A DNA stretch of 64,000 nt, taken from positions 1,860,001 to 1,924,000 of the forward strand of contig NZ_CP032096.1 in the NCBI RefSeq assembly GCF_004786015.1. Reading direction: 5' to 3'. The DNA is from Hydrogenovibrio crunogenus. GTDB taxonomy: Bacteria; Pseudomonadota; Gammaproteobacteria; Thiomicrospirales; Thiomicrospiraceae. Positions within the stretch are counted from its first letter, which is position 1. Each line of letters begins with the position of its first letter. The notes under the pieces are model-generated. The model saw only the letters and a program-made list of their open reading frames with translations. It had not been told where the DNA came from and ran no database searches. This document shows, piece by piece, positions 1 to 8,274 of the stretch. The position numbers and the translations under genes were made by a program.

Positions 1-1766
1 TCCGCTTTCAAGGTCGATAACCGTTCTTGAATCAACGTTAAAATATCAGCTGCCTCGTCCCACGCCGACTGTTGCAAAGCCCAATGAGTATACACCGCAG
101 GTGAATCTTCTTCAGAAAATGCCACCGCAGGGGCGTAGCTTACCGCGCCTTGTTCAATCAAACTCTTTTTAGGAAACACCTTAGCAAAGGTTTGATTCAC
201 CCAGTCGACTACGCCTTTTGAAGAACGAAAGTTCACTTCCAGACTCAAAGGGGTTAAAGGCACGTCCCCCAACCGTCCTTTCCAAGCTTGCAAAAAGTTA
301 CCCACTTCCGCTTCCCGGAAACGGTAAATGGACTGCATCGGGTCGCCGACAATAAACAAACTGTGCGCATCGTCCAATGACCAACCCGCCACGATTTTTT
401 TCACTAAATCGTATTGCGCGACACTGGTGTCTTGAAATTCATCAATTAAGAGATGCTTTAAGGTGTAGTCCAACTGTTGGGCCAAATCAGTCGGTTCCAG
501 CTCATTCCCCAACGCTTGGGAAGCGGCTTGCGCGACCTCAATAAAATCGGTCTCGCCTTCTGTTTGAAAACACAGTTTCAAATGCGCAACGGTGCGGCGT
601 AACAGTTGAATCAAATGTCGAAGGTTTTGCCATTGCTCATCCGTGTAATGACCTTCCGGCAGTTGGCTTAATAACACCAGTGCTTCCGCATAGTGTCCTC
701 GGATATCCGCCACATTCAGTTCCGCCAATAACGCTAAAAAAGCGTCTTTTTGTTCTTTGTTTTCCCCTTTACCGGCTGGAAACCCTTTCTTGACCGTGAC
801 CGTTTTTAAAAATTTTCCTTGAGTCGAAAGAATCCAGTCCCCCAGCGTTTTCCAGGCCGCTAAACCGGATTCCTTCGTTAAAGGGTCATCCACCAACGGT
901 TTCAGTTGAGGCTGGTCATTTTGCATGGCAAATGCGGCAAATTCCGCTATCTGTTGCAACAAAGACATCACCGGATAAAGCGTGTCAATGGCTTGTGTTT
1001 TTTCCTGCGAGACCAACAAAGCCAAAGCCTTTTCCAACTCAGCGCGTTCTTGTGCCTCTGCATCCTGGCCATACGACAATAGCGCGCCCATCCATTGATC
1101 ACGTTTTTTCAGCATCGTCACCAATAGATTTTCGGCACTGCGATAATTACCATTGACCAATCGCAATAAACTGGCAGACGCTTCCGTCGTATCACCATCT
1201 TTTAACGCCAAACGCACCGCTTTCAGATACAAGGCGTCATTCATACTCGCGACTTGAGGCTGTGCACCTAAGCGCGACAGTAAAGGCATCTGCTGAACCA
1301 GATACCCATTCATGGAATCAATGGTTCGAATCCGTAACCGATTTGGGTTGTCCAATAATTGCCATTGACGTTGTTGGTTATTCTGTAAAGCGGCTTGCGC
1401 TAAGTGCCAGGTGTTTTGATCATAAATCGATGCGGATTCATCCAGCGTGGTCAACCCGAAGTGCAACGCTTCCAAAATACGTTCTCGCATTTCCGCCGCG
1501 GCTTTTTTGGTAAAGGTCATCGCCACCACTTGCTCCGGCGTTTCCACTTGAGACAATAACGCCAAAAAACGTTGCGTCAAAAGCGCGGTTTTACCCGACC
1601 CGGCCGGGGCTTGAACAATATAGGAATGTTCTGGATGAATCGCTTGAAAACGGGCTTTGCCATCCGGCAACGCCTCATCCAAAATCAAGTTTTTTAACGG
1701 GTTAATCGCTTCAATTTGAGAATACTTCACAGCATCAGGCGTTCCAAAATCCAAATTTAAATTCAT
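1..1766 (-). CDS. UvrD/AddA-like superfamily 1 DNA helicase, C-terminal part missing
   Basis: This gene runs off the left edge; about 588 N-terminal codons are visible with no in-frame stop. The start is an ATG at 1766 inside the ATGA overlap with the upstream nuclease gene. Helicase motifs appear in order: Walker A (APAGSGKTALL) near residue 50, motif Ia (AMTFTKKAAAEM), motif II (LIDEFQDTS) and motif III (VGDPMQSIYRFRE), then motif IV (NFRSS) towards the edge. These define a UvrD/RecB-type 3'-5' helicase that unwinds DNA with ATP. Translational coupling to a PD-(D/E)XK nuclease suggests a two-subunit helicase-nuclease for double-strand break repair, comparable in plan to AddAB. The pairing is known for proteobacteria; a role as an AddAB equivalent is inference. 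Confidence 0.9.
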   Translation of the reverse strand, partial: MNLNLDFGTPDAVKYSQIEAINPLKNLILDEALPDGKARFQAIHPEHSYIVQAPAGSGKTALLTQRFLALLSQVETPEQVVAMTFTKKAAAEMRERILEALHFGLTTLDESASIYDQNTWHLAQAALQNNQQRQWQLLDNPNRLRIRTIDSMNGYLVQQMPLLSRLGAQPQVASMNDALYLKAVRLALKDGDTTEASASLLRLVNGNYRSAENLLVTMLKKRDQWMGALLSYGQDAEAQERAELEKALALLVSQEKTQAIDTLYPVMSLLQQIAEFAAFAMQNDQPQLKPLVDDPLTKESGLAAWKTLGDWILSTQGKFLKTVTVKKGFPAGKGENKEQKDAFLALLAELNVADIRGHYAEALVLLSQLPEGHYTDEQWQNLRHLIQLLRRTVAHLKLCFQTEGETDFIEVAQAASQALGNELEPTDLAQQLDYTLKHLLIDEFQDTSVAQYDLVKKIVAGWSLDDAHSLFIVGDPMQSIYRFREAEVGNFLQAWKGRLGDVPLTPLSLEVNFRSSKGVVDWVNQTFAKVFPKKSLIEQGAVSYAPAVAFSEEDSPAVYTHWALQQSAWDEAADILTLIQERLSTLKA

Positions 1767-4531
1767 TCTACCGACTCCTCATCCGCCAAACCTTGCTCGC
1801 CCATCTGAGCCATCACTTCCGGTAATCGCAAGGCCAATAAACTGGCGGCATAATTTAAATCGGTTTCTTTTCGAAACGTCATTTCAGCCTGTCCCTGCTG
1901 AATCTGGGTAGCCAGTTCGGAAACCTCATCACGCAGCGCCTGCAAAAAATCCGACCAGCTCATTCCTTCAAAATCACCCCCTTCTTTCGCGGCCAGTTTG
2001 GCAAAGATCAGCTGCGAGCGGTCTTTTAACATTACGCCCTCATCCGAAATCAAGGTGTTGAATTTGACGCCATCATCACTGTGTAAAATGCCATAACCCA
2101 ATCCGGCGACCACGTCATGATACGCATGCAAATACACCGCGAGTTGTGGCGCTTCAATCGGTTCTTTTAATAAATCGCCCACGGAGGCTTTGCCTGTTTT
2201 GTAATCCAAAATCAATCGGCTTACTTCGCCGGTTTCTGCATCAAATACGTCATCCACACGGTCAATTTTAAGGTTGAACTCAATCCCTCCGATGGTGGGC
2301 GTATGATTCTCTTCAAAGGCCACTACTTTGAAACTAGGTCGGTCCTTTTCCAAGGCCAACCACTCTAAAATCAATTGATGAATACGATTCTGCTCCAACG
2401 ACAAATAATGCGCATCAAACTGATGACTCAAAGGCGCCATGGCCTCTTCCAACAACTGCAACACCAATTCACTGACCGCTTTCTCATCCATTTCCAGTAA
2501 ATTATGCTGTGTTTGCACTTGACGCCAGAAGGCCTCTAGAACAGCATGAACCAACGTCCCCAAGTGATTGGAACGCATGCCTTCTTCAACGTCTTCCAAT
2601 TGCTGGCGCGCCCCCAAACGATAATCCATAAACGCCATGAGTGGGCATTTGTTTTGTGCGGTCAAAATACCGGACCCGCCGGGCACTCGAGTGCCCAACG
2701 GCACTTCCGGCCCTTGATAGTCTGTCACCCATTCCAGAGGTTCCCCTTGTGCCCATAACTGAGTTGCCAGACTTTGATATGGCACAGGTTCATACATTTG
2801 AGCCGCTTTTAACTCAGCCAGCGTCAATAACGGACTCGGCAAGGCCACTCGATCGTCTAATTGCTGCGGGTAAGACCACACGATCTCAGGGCTTGATTTT
2901 GCCAACCGCAACGTGACCTGCCGGGCATAGTTTAGCTCTCGTAACGCATCCGATCGCGGTAAGCCGTATGTTCGTTGCAACGCCATCGGTAAAAAAGGGT
3001 TCGGGTTCGGCGGTCTGGGCCAGGCTTCATCGGTTAATCCCATGACCCAAAGCGCATCAAATGCCTGGCCACCTGCTTCTAACGTTCCCATGATTTGTAT
3101 CGGAACAAGGCCTTGCGTTTGCGGTTGATGCACGGTTTCATTGAGATACCGTTTGAGTAGCCCCAGCCAAACAGAAACAGGCTGCTTGGCTTGCGTCATA
3201 TTCAGCTGAGCAAAGGAAGCAAGGGCTTCTAGAAAGGTTTCTTTTTGCTGCATTTCAATGCTACTCAAAGCACGTTCTTTAGAAGACTCTGCCCATCTAA
3301 ATTCCTGCAATTTATTTTCGGCCTGGGTAATAAACTGTGACAAACTGAGTGACGTTGACCGTGGTGCTTGAGCGACCTTTTCCAGAGTCTGCATTAATGA
3401 CTTAGGTAATTGAATACGATCTTTTTCGGTTTCTTTCTGCTGAATGGCTTGCAATAAGTTCGGCCACTTGAAGCTGGCCCATTGCAATCTGCGACACCGC
3501 ACATCTGCTTTTTGGCGTTGTACAAGACGACCAAGTGTATAAGGTGACGTCAACCAACTGGACCAATCCGCATAGACCAGTGTTTTTTCCGGCATCATCG
3601 CAAAGGCCAATGTCTGTAATGCATTTTTGACAATCGGTGTCTGCGCCAACGGCGTGCCCAGCGAAATATTATATAGTGTGTGTCGTGCCGGCTTTAATGG
3701 CAGCGCCTGACCGAATTGCTGGTAAAGCACCTCATCCAACGCCCAACTCAGAGGCTGTTGAACCTCTGCCAGATTCGGCGCCACAACCGCAATGCGAATA
3801 GCATGCAAGGGTTTGGTTTCAGATTGCTGCTTCAGCTGCTCTGCACACCATAAAGCAATCTGCTGAATTTCATCTTGCGGGTTTAAGGCCGAATAACACC
3901 TTTGTTGCTTCGCCGTCGCTTGAGAATCATCATTCACTTGATAGACTTCAGAACCATGCGCTTCCACGATTTCGATCCACTGTTTCATGAAAGGTGACAA
4001 CTCATCAAATCCATGCAGTTGAAAGACTTCCGGCAGATGTCCAATGGTTTTTAAGTGCGCCAATTGTTGCTGCTGTTGTAATACCGCATCGGCCCACTGA
4101 TGCTTTTCTAACTCGGCCAAATAGGCCGTTTTCAAATCTAGAAACAGACGGACTTCTTCGGTGATAAAAGCATCGTCAAATGCTGGGGCAGGAAAATATT
4201 CGGCAAACAAACACCAGGCCTGATACAGCTGTTTTGCCGTTGCGGTTTGGTTCAGTAAGGCCAGTTCAGGTTGTTGCTGAAGCTTCTCATCCAACAACTG
4301 TTCCCAGACAAGCTGGGCTTCAAAAGCCGACAAGGTTTTATGCAGCAAGTGTTCAAGTGGTAAATCGCCACGTAATAAAGCGGCTTGCTGCCAATGCATC
4401 CACCACTGTGCCCAAGTCATCACTTCAGGCGTTTTAACAACCGTTTTTCCCTGCCATTGATCGGCCAATAACTGTTGTTTCAAAAAACGGGAAAGTCGAC
4501 TGTTAGCCGTGATGTGAACCACATTCTTCAT
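1763..4531 (-). CDS. Probable DNA repair nuclease with C-terminal PD-(D/E)XK domain (helicase partner)
   Basis: A 922-residue protein of the TIGR03623 type ('probable DNA repair protein'), which is normally encoded next to a UvrD-like helicase, as here. The C-terminal nuclease domain carries GTLVHAVLEAFW, then LILDYKTGKAS beginning near residue 773 (D776 and K778 are the likely catalytic Asp and Lys), then QLAVY near 796. This is the RecB/AddB-like nuclease signature. The N-terminal two thirds look like an inactive helicase-like scaffold: no Walker A was seen. It overlaps the helicase start by four bases, so the two are probably made in equal amounts. The family assignment is from recognition of sequence pattern, not a search. 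Confidence 0.85.
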   Translation of the reverse strand: MKNVVHITANSRLSRFLKQQLLADQWQGKTVVKTPEVMTWAQWWMHWQQAALLRGDLPLEHLLHKTLSAFEAQLVWEQLLDEKLQQQPELALLNQTATAKQLYQAWCLFAEYFPAPAFDDAFITEEVRLFLDLKTAYLAELEKHQWADAVLQQQQQLAHLKTIGHLPEVFQLHGFDELSPFMKQWIEIVEAHGSEVYQVNDDSQATAKQQRCYSALNPQDEIQQIALWCAEQLKQQSETKPLHAIRIAVVAPNLAEVQQPLSWALDEVLYQQFGQALPLKPARHTLYNISLGTPLAQTPIVKNALQTLAFAMMPEKTLVYADWSSWLTSPYTLGRLVQRQKADVRCRRLQWASFKWPNLLQAIQQKETEKDRIQLPKSLMQTLEKVAQAPRSTSLSLSQFITQAENKLQEFRWAESSKERALSSIEMQQKETFLEALASFAQLNMTQAKQPVSVWLGLLKRYLNETVHQPQTQGLVPIQIMGTLEAGGQAFDALWVMGLTDEAWPRPPNPNPFLPMALQRTYGLPRSDALRELNYARQVTLRLAKSSPEIVWSYPQQLDDRVALPSPLLTLAELKAAQMYEPVPYQSLATQLWAQGEPLEWVTDYQGPEVPLGTRVPGGSGILTAQNKCPLMAFMDYRLGARQQLEDVEEGMRSNHLGTLVHAVLEAFWRQVQTQHNLLEMDEKAVSELVLQLLEEAMAPLSHQFDAHYLSLEQNRIHQLILEWLALEKDRPSFKVVAFEENHTPTIGGIEFNLKIDRVDDVFDAETGEVSRLILDYKTGKASVGDLLKEPIEAPQLAVYLHAYHDVVAGLGYGILHSDDGVKFNTLISDEGVMLKDRSQLIFAKLAAKEGGDFEGMSWSDFLQALRDEVSELATQIQQGQAEMTFRKETDLNYAASLLALRLPEVMAQMGEQGLADEESVE
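4214..4223. repeat. CCAGGCCTGG-family repeat, one mismatch
   Basis: Reads CCAGGCCTGA on the plus strand, inside the nuclease gene; on the coding (minus) strand it gives Gln-Ala-Trp in LYQAWCLF. Confidence 0.5.
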
Positions 4532-4623
4532 ATAAGCAAAAACCTGAACTTTTAAAGCTTAAAAGCATACCAAAAAACGTAAAATTTATCTGGTTCTTAA
4601 CCGCTTTAACGTTGAAAAATTGT

Positions 4624-4633
4624 CCAGGACTGG
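4624..4633. repeat. CCAGGCCTGG-family repeat, one mismatch, intergenic
   Basis: Reads CCAGGACTGG, 30 bases beyond the chrA stop. The flanks (AAAAATTGT before, GCGTTTTT after) match those of the exact copies, so this looks like a decayed copy that may still act as a weak terminator for chrA. Confidence 0.5.
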
Positions 4634-4662
4634 GCGTTTTTAATGAGCCACTAACATCCCGA

Positions 4663-5841
4663 TCAAAGAAACTGAATCATTGCGAAAGTGGTCATCACAT
4701 TGACCAACATCAAACTCGGTACAGACCAATGAAACCGAAATAACAGCAGCACGTTCAGCAATAACATCACTCCGCTTTGCCAGTTAATGATGGCATGAGG
4801 CAAAATCATGTTCACAAAGGCAAACACTAAAAAGCCCACCACGCCTGCTTGAATGACAATCAAGCTTTTTTGCAGAGGCTTTGACTGCGTCACTTTTTCA
4901 TAGAAGGGCAAAACGCCAATTACCAGCAAAAAACCCGCGAGAAAAATACTGAAGGTAGCCAAAACAGCCCCCGGCACGCCGCCCAATAAAACGCCTAAAT
5001 AAGCGGCAAACGTAAATAAAGGGCCCGGTAATGCTTGTGCCAAGCCATACCCAACTAAAAAAGCCTCTTCCGAAATTTGCTGTGTCTGTACCCATTCCAA
5101 TTCTAATAAAGGCAACACCACATGTCCTCCGCCAAATACCATGGCCCCGGCACGGTAAAAGCCTTCTGTAATTTGCCATAAAATATGCGAAGAATATTGA
5201 CTGATGACGGGAATTATCACCAACAAAGCGACAGCGCTGCTGATTAAAAAAACGCCTTGCCAAACACTGGGCGTTCTTTGCTTAAAAGAAGAGACATCCG
5301 TATCACTTGAAACCGAAAAAAAAGGCCCTATTACGGCTAGCATTGTCAGCCACACGATCGGCGTCAAAACGGTTGGCACCAGAAACAAAGGCACAACACT
5401 TAAAAGCATCACGCCTTTAAGTATCCATGATTGGCAAAACGTCTGGCTCATTTTCCAGATAGCCTGCAATACGACAGCCGCGGCAACAATGATCAAGGCT
5501 TGTAATAGCATCCGCCAGCTATCATCCAGCACGACCCAGCCATAAGCCAACAAAACCATGATCATGGCTGAGGGTAAGGTAAAGCCCACAAAAGCCGCCA
5601 TTGCACCCACCCAACCGGCTTGTTGATAGCCGATTAAAAAGCCAAGCTGGGAGCTGGAAGGACCGGGCAAGAAATGACACAAAGCGACCCACCGTGCGAA
5701 CTGCGTCTCATCAAACCAGCACTGTCGCACCACAAAAGCCTCTCGAAAAAATCCAATGTGTGCAACAGGCCCACCAAAAGAGGTACATCCCAATTTTAAA
5801 AACTGAATAAAAACCGTCCAGGCCGAAACCGTCATTGTCAT
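4663..5841 (-). CDS. chrA: Chromate transporter, ChrA family
   Basis: A 392-residue inner-membrane protein with the two-fold CHR architecture typical of long-chain ChrA. The signature region follows the start closely: TSFGGPVAHIGFFREAF from about residue 20, then FLPGPSSSQLGFLIGY near residue 57. The second half repeats the pattern (FGGGHVVLPLLE and ALPGPLFTFAAYLG). The family exports chromate, with sulfate-like anions as possible substrates; some members serve other anions. It stands alone, about 120 bases past the MBL-fold gene and separated from it by a terminator. No ChrB regulator is visible. The substrate is not proved by sequence. Confidence 0.9.
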   Translation of the reverse strand: MTMTVSAWTVFIQFLKLGCTSFGGPVAHIGFFREAFVVRQCWFDETQFARWVALCHFLPGPSSSQLGFLIGYQQAGWVGAMAAFVGFTLPSAMIMVLLAYGWVVLDDSWRMLLQALIIVAAAVVLQAIWKMSQTFCQSWILKGVMLLSVVPLFLVPTVLTPIVWLTMLAVIGPFFSVSSDTDVSSFKQRTPSVWQGVFLISSAVALLVIIPVISQYSSHILWQITEGFYRAGAMVFGGGHVVLPLLELEWVQTQQISEEAFLVGYGLAQALPGPLFTFAAYLGVLLGGVPGAVLATFSIFLAGFLLVIGVLPFYEKVTQSKPLQKSLIVIQAGVVGFLVFAFVNMILPHAIINWQSGVMLLLNVLLLFRFHWSVPSLMLVNVMTTFAMIQFL

Positions 5842-5911
5842 AAACTCATATCAAAAAACTGAGTTTACCGCATCAAGTTGACAAAAAGATGTCAGGTTTA
5901 AATAAGGCATT

Positions 5912-5936
5912 AAAAAAGCCTCATTTAAGAGGCTTT
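5912..5936 (-). terminator. Factor-independent terminator of the MBL-fold gene operon
   Basis: Stem AAAGCCTC (5915-5922), six-base loop, and GAGGCTTT (5929-5936). On the minus strand the hairpin is followed by a run of T. It lies 22 bases past the stop of the MBL-fold gene. Confidence 0.8.
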
Positions 5937-5957
5937 AATGGATAAAAACACACTCTG

Positions 5958-7106
5958 TTATTCAAAGTTTTGCCCCAGATTCCCTCCGGTCATTTCACGG
6001 TAAATATGGCTAGCATTATTCTGATGGGTTTGTTCATACACCGACCGATGCTGATATTGAGATTGATCAATTGCTAAAGCGTCTTCTTCTGTGCCATCTT
6101 GATCAATAATTTTTTGCACCTCAGATTGCATGTACTTAAGATAGTCGTAAGTATCTCGTTTAATCGTATCCATATCAGTCGGTGCACCATGTCCTGGGAT
6201 GACAATAACATCGTTAGGAACCGATGCCATCATCCGTTCGAACGAGTCCACCCAATCTAACGTATTGGTATACGAAAACAGCGCCAGCATACGACTGTTA
6301 TAGGCTAAATCGCCCGTCAGTAATAATTTTCGTGACGGCACATACAACAAAGTTGAACCGGGCGTGTGCCCCGGACCGAAATTGAGAATTTCCACTGTTT
6401 CTCCGCCACCGACGTCTACAGTGATTTTATCGTCAAACGTTATGAATTGATCTGACACGTCGCGCGCGGTATGCGTTAAGACTTTGCCGACACGCGTCGC
6501 CCAGTGTGATTTAATGGCATCAAACCCTTGATGAAAGTCCTCATTGGCTCGCTGATGAGAATACAGGTTGTTAACACCGATATCGACCCAGTAACTGGCA
6601 CCCAGATAGGCATGACCCTGGCTGTTTTCAACCGCTACCCACTTGACTGGCTTGTGAGTGACTGTTCGAATCTGATGATGAAAAGAAGCCGCCACTGCAG
6701 GATTCGGTCCAGCGTTAAAGACGAACACGCCATCTTCAAACACCATAAAGGTCAAATTATTATTCAAACCATAATTGGAAGGATTGTGCCAAATCAAACT
6801 TCCGACCACTGTATAGACGTCATCCATCACTTTTTCGGGTTTCGGTAAAGGCAAAATGGGGCCGATATAACCGGCTTTTTGTTCTACTTTTGCCACTTCG
6901 TTCACGTAATTTTCATACACATTTTGTCCGATAGTGGTCGCCCCCACTTCTTTAGCATAAGCCGTAAACCCCATCAAATAAGGATCTGAATCTCCTGTCT
7001 GCTGTGATGCATAAATCATCGGCGATGCCGCTAAAATCAATGAAAAAACAATCAATGCTAAAAATATCAATCTCATTTGGGGTCTTTTACCTTCTAGTTC
7101 ATTCAT
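5958..7106 (-). CDS. Exported metallo-beta-lactamase-fold protein with degenerate metal motif
   Basis: A 382-residue protein with a hydrophobic N-terminal segment (about residues 11-32) ending in a plausible signal cleavage site (IYAS), so periplasmic or membrane-anchored. Parts of the MBL fold are clear: GPGHTPGSTLLY, LLLTGDLAYNS and VIPGHGAPTD give the later His, Asp and His ligands. The usual HxHxDH motif is replaced by NSQGHAYLGAS: the first His is Gln, and the Asp-His pair is Tyr-Leu. Full dinuclear zinc hydrolase chemistry is therefore doubtful. A good Shine-Dalgarno (AGGAG) lies eight bases before the start. It is the third gene of a TetR-headed operon, 11 bases after the small membrane protein gene. 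Substrate unknown. Confidence 0.8.
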   Translation of the reverse strand: MNELEGKRPQMRLIFLALIVFSLILAASPMIYASQQTGDSDPYLMGFTAYAKEVGATTIGQNVYENYVNEVAKVEQKAGYIGPILPLPKPEKVMDDVYTVVGSLIWHNPSNYGLNNNLTFMVFEDGVFVFNAGPNPAVAASFHHQIRTVTHKPVKWVAVENSQGHAYLGASYWVDIGVNNLYSHQRANEDFHQGFDAIKSHWATRVGKVLTHTARDVSDQFITFDDKITVDVGGGETVEILNFGPGHTPGSTLLYVPSRKLLLTGDLAYNSRMLALFSYTNTLDWVDSFERMMASVPNDVIVIPGHGAPTDMDTIKRDTYDYLKYMQSEVQKIIDQDGTEEDALAIDQSQYQHRSVYEQTHQNNASHIYREMTGGNLGQNFE

Positions 7107-7117
7107 TTTAATGACTC

Positions 7118-7522
7118 CTAATTTAATTTTTGTACACTGCCATCCACGGGCTTGGTGAAAAAAGTATCCATTAGCAATCCAATACTAAATTTTTGATGAT
7201 GATTCCACGGCATCAAAGACATAAATCGTGCTAAAAAACAGTAGTCAAACAATACCATCGCCGATGTGCCTAAAATAATCAGGTAATACAAAAAGAATAA
7301 CGGTGGATACAACGCCACAATCAATAAAGCCAAATAGGCTAAACGTACCTGAACAGGAAAGGCTGAAGCCGAAGGCGTTCGAGTATAAAAATGTATGACC
7401 TGAATAATATTAAAAGCAATCGCCGCTTCAATTCCATAAGGCATGCCAGCCACGCCGGCAATTAACAACACATCCGTAATAGCCCAATACCACCAAATTA
7501 AATCCATTTTTAAAACCATCAT
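7118..7522 (-). CDS. Small integral membrane protein of unknown function
   Basis: A 134-residue hydrophobic protein with about four membrane segments, roughly residues 7-25, 28-45, 60-78 and 80-98, and a polar C-terminus. I do not recognise the family. It starts after AAGGAG, at either of two adjacent ATG codons (7522 or 7519; the second has better spacing). It lies between the TetR regulator (11-base gap) and the MBL-fold protein (11-base gap), so the three are almost certainly one transcript. It may be a membrane partner of the exported MBL-fold protein; that is inference. Confidence 0.7.
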   Translation of the reverse strand: MMVLKMDLIWWYWAITDVLLIAGVAGMPYGIEAAIAFNIIQVIHFYTRTPSASAFPVQVRLAYLALLIVALYPPLFFLYYLIILGTSAMVLFDYCFLARFMSLMPWNHHQKFSIGLLMDTFFTKPVDGSVQKLN

Positions 7523-7533
7523 TGACTCCTTTG

Positions 7534-8127
7534 TCAGTCTGCTTTAATTGCGCGCCAAGCTGCGCGGGTGAGTTCATCTAAATGTTCGTTTAACGATTCT
7601 GGGGCTAAGCCATCCAAATGCAGTTGAATCAATCTCAGAATACTGCCGTACGCAATGGATGACGCCACCATTAAGTCCATCGCACGAATTTGACCCGACT
7701 GCTGCCCTTCCTCCAATACACCTCTTAACGTCATAAAAGGTTTGGAAGAACATAATGGTTGAATCGACGGCATAAACTCACGGTGCCGTGCATACAAAAT
7801 AAACTGCATCACATGAGGAAACTGTTCCGTCATCTCAAACAGCCATTTCGCTAAGTGATAGTATCGCTGCCAGCAATCAGAATACGTAGCCAATAAGGAC
7901 GCTTGGTCGGCTTCAATCTTCGCCAGCAACAAATCCATCAACGTCATCGCCAAATGCTCTTTATCTTTAAACGCATGATAAATGGATCCCGTACTCACCC
8001 CGGAGTGCGCCACCAAATCAGGAATCGATGTATTAAAGAACCCTTTTTCAACAAACAGTACCAACGCACTGTCTAAGATTCTTTTTTTCGATGCACTGAT
8101 ATCAGCTTCTTCAAAAAAATTGGCCAT
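7534..8127 (-). CDS. TetR/AcrR family transcriptional regulator
   Basis: A 197-residue repressor with the family's N-terminal helix-turn-helix (about residues 12-60): KKRILDSALVLFVEKGFF, then TSIPDLVAHSGVSTGSIYHAF. The C-terminal ligand-binding half is variable, as usual. GAGGAA lies a few bases before the ATG. It heads the operon with the membrane and MBL-fold genes. A pair of fused palindromes lies 22-51 bases upstream of the start, which strongly suggests autoregulation. The nearby RND pump is separated by a strong terminator and is upstream on the same strand, so control of the pump is possible but not shown. Confidence 0.92.
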   Translation of the reverse strand: MANFFEEADISASKKRILDSALVLFVEKGFFNTSIPDLVAHSGVSTGSIYHAFKDKEHLAMTLMDLLLAKIEADQASLLATYSDCWQRYYHLAKWLFEMTEQFPHVMQFILYARHREFMPSIQPLCSSKPFMTLRGVLEEGQQSGQIRAMDLMVASSIAYGSILRLIQLHLDGLAPESLNEHLDELTRAAWRAIKAD

Positions 8128-8148
8128 TTTTGTTCCTCAAACTTAATT

Positions 8149-8178
8149 TAGAATGATTATTCTAGAATATATATTCTA
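8149..8178. promoter_or_regulatory. Tandem TetR-type operator (two fused palindromes)
   Basis: Two perfect 16-base palindromes of the form TAGAAT-N4-ATTCTA occupy 8149-8164 and 8163-8178 and share a TA. The spacers are GATT and ATAT. Their size, symmetry and position just before a tetR start codon fit a double operator bound by two repressor dimers. The region is AT-rich and probably includes the promoter. Confidence 0.75.
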
Positions 8179-8241
8179 ATTCCAATCAAATATTTTAATG
8201 AGCTGAAGATTTCAACTCGTGATACCTATTTCAAGTCATAA

Positions 8242-8267
8242 AAAAACGCCCAGGCCTGGGCGTTTTT
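8242..8267. terminator. Loopless palindromic terminator after the RND pump
   Basis: A perfect 26-base palindrome: AAAAACGCCCAGG followed directly by its reverse complement, centred on CCAGGCCTGG (8250-8259). A and T runs on both sides allow it to end transcription on either strand. It lies eight bases past the RND permease stop and insulates the tetR promoter. Confidence 0.85.
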
Positions 8268-8274
8268 AAGGAGA

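Noticed and set aside
4898-5263. A second open frame within chrA
   Set aside because: It is an overlapping frame of the transporter gene with no ribosome site and low-complexity composition; a shadow.
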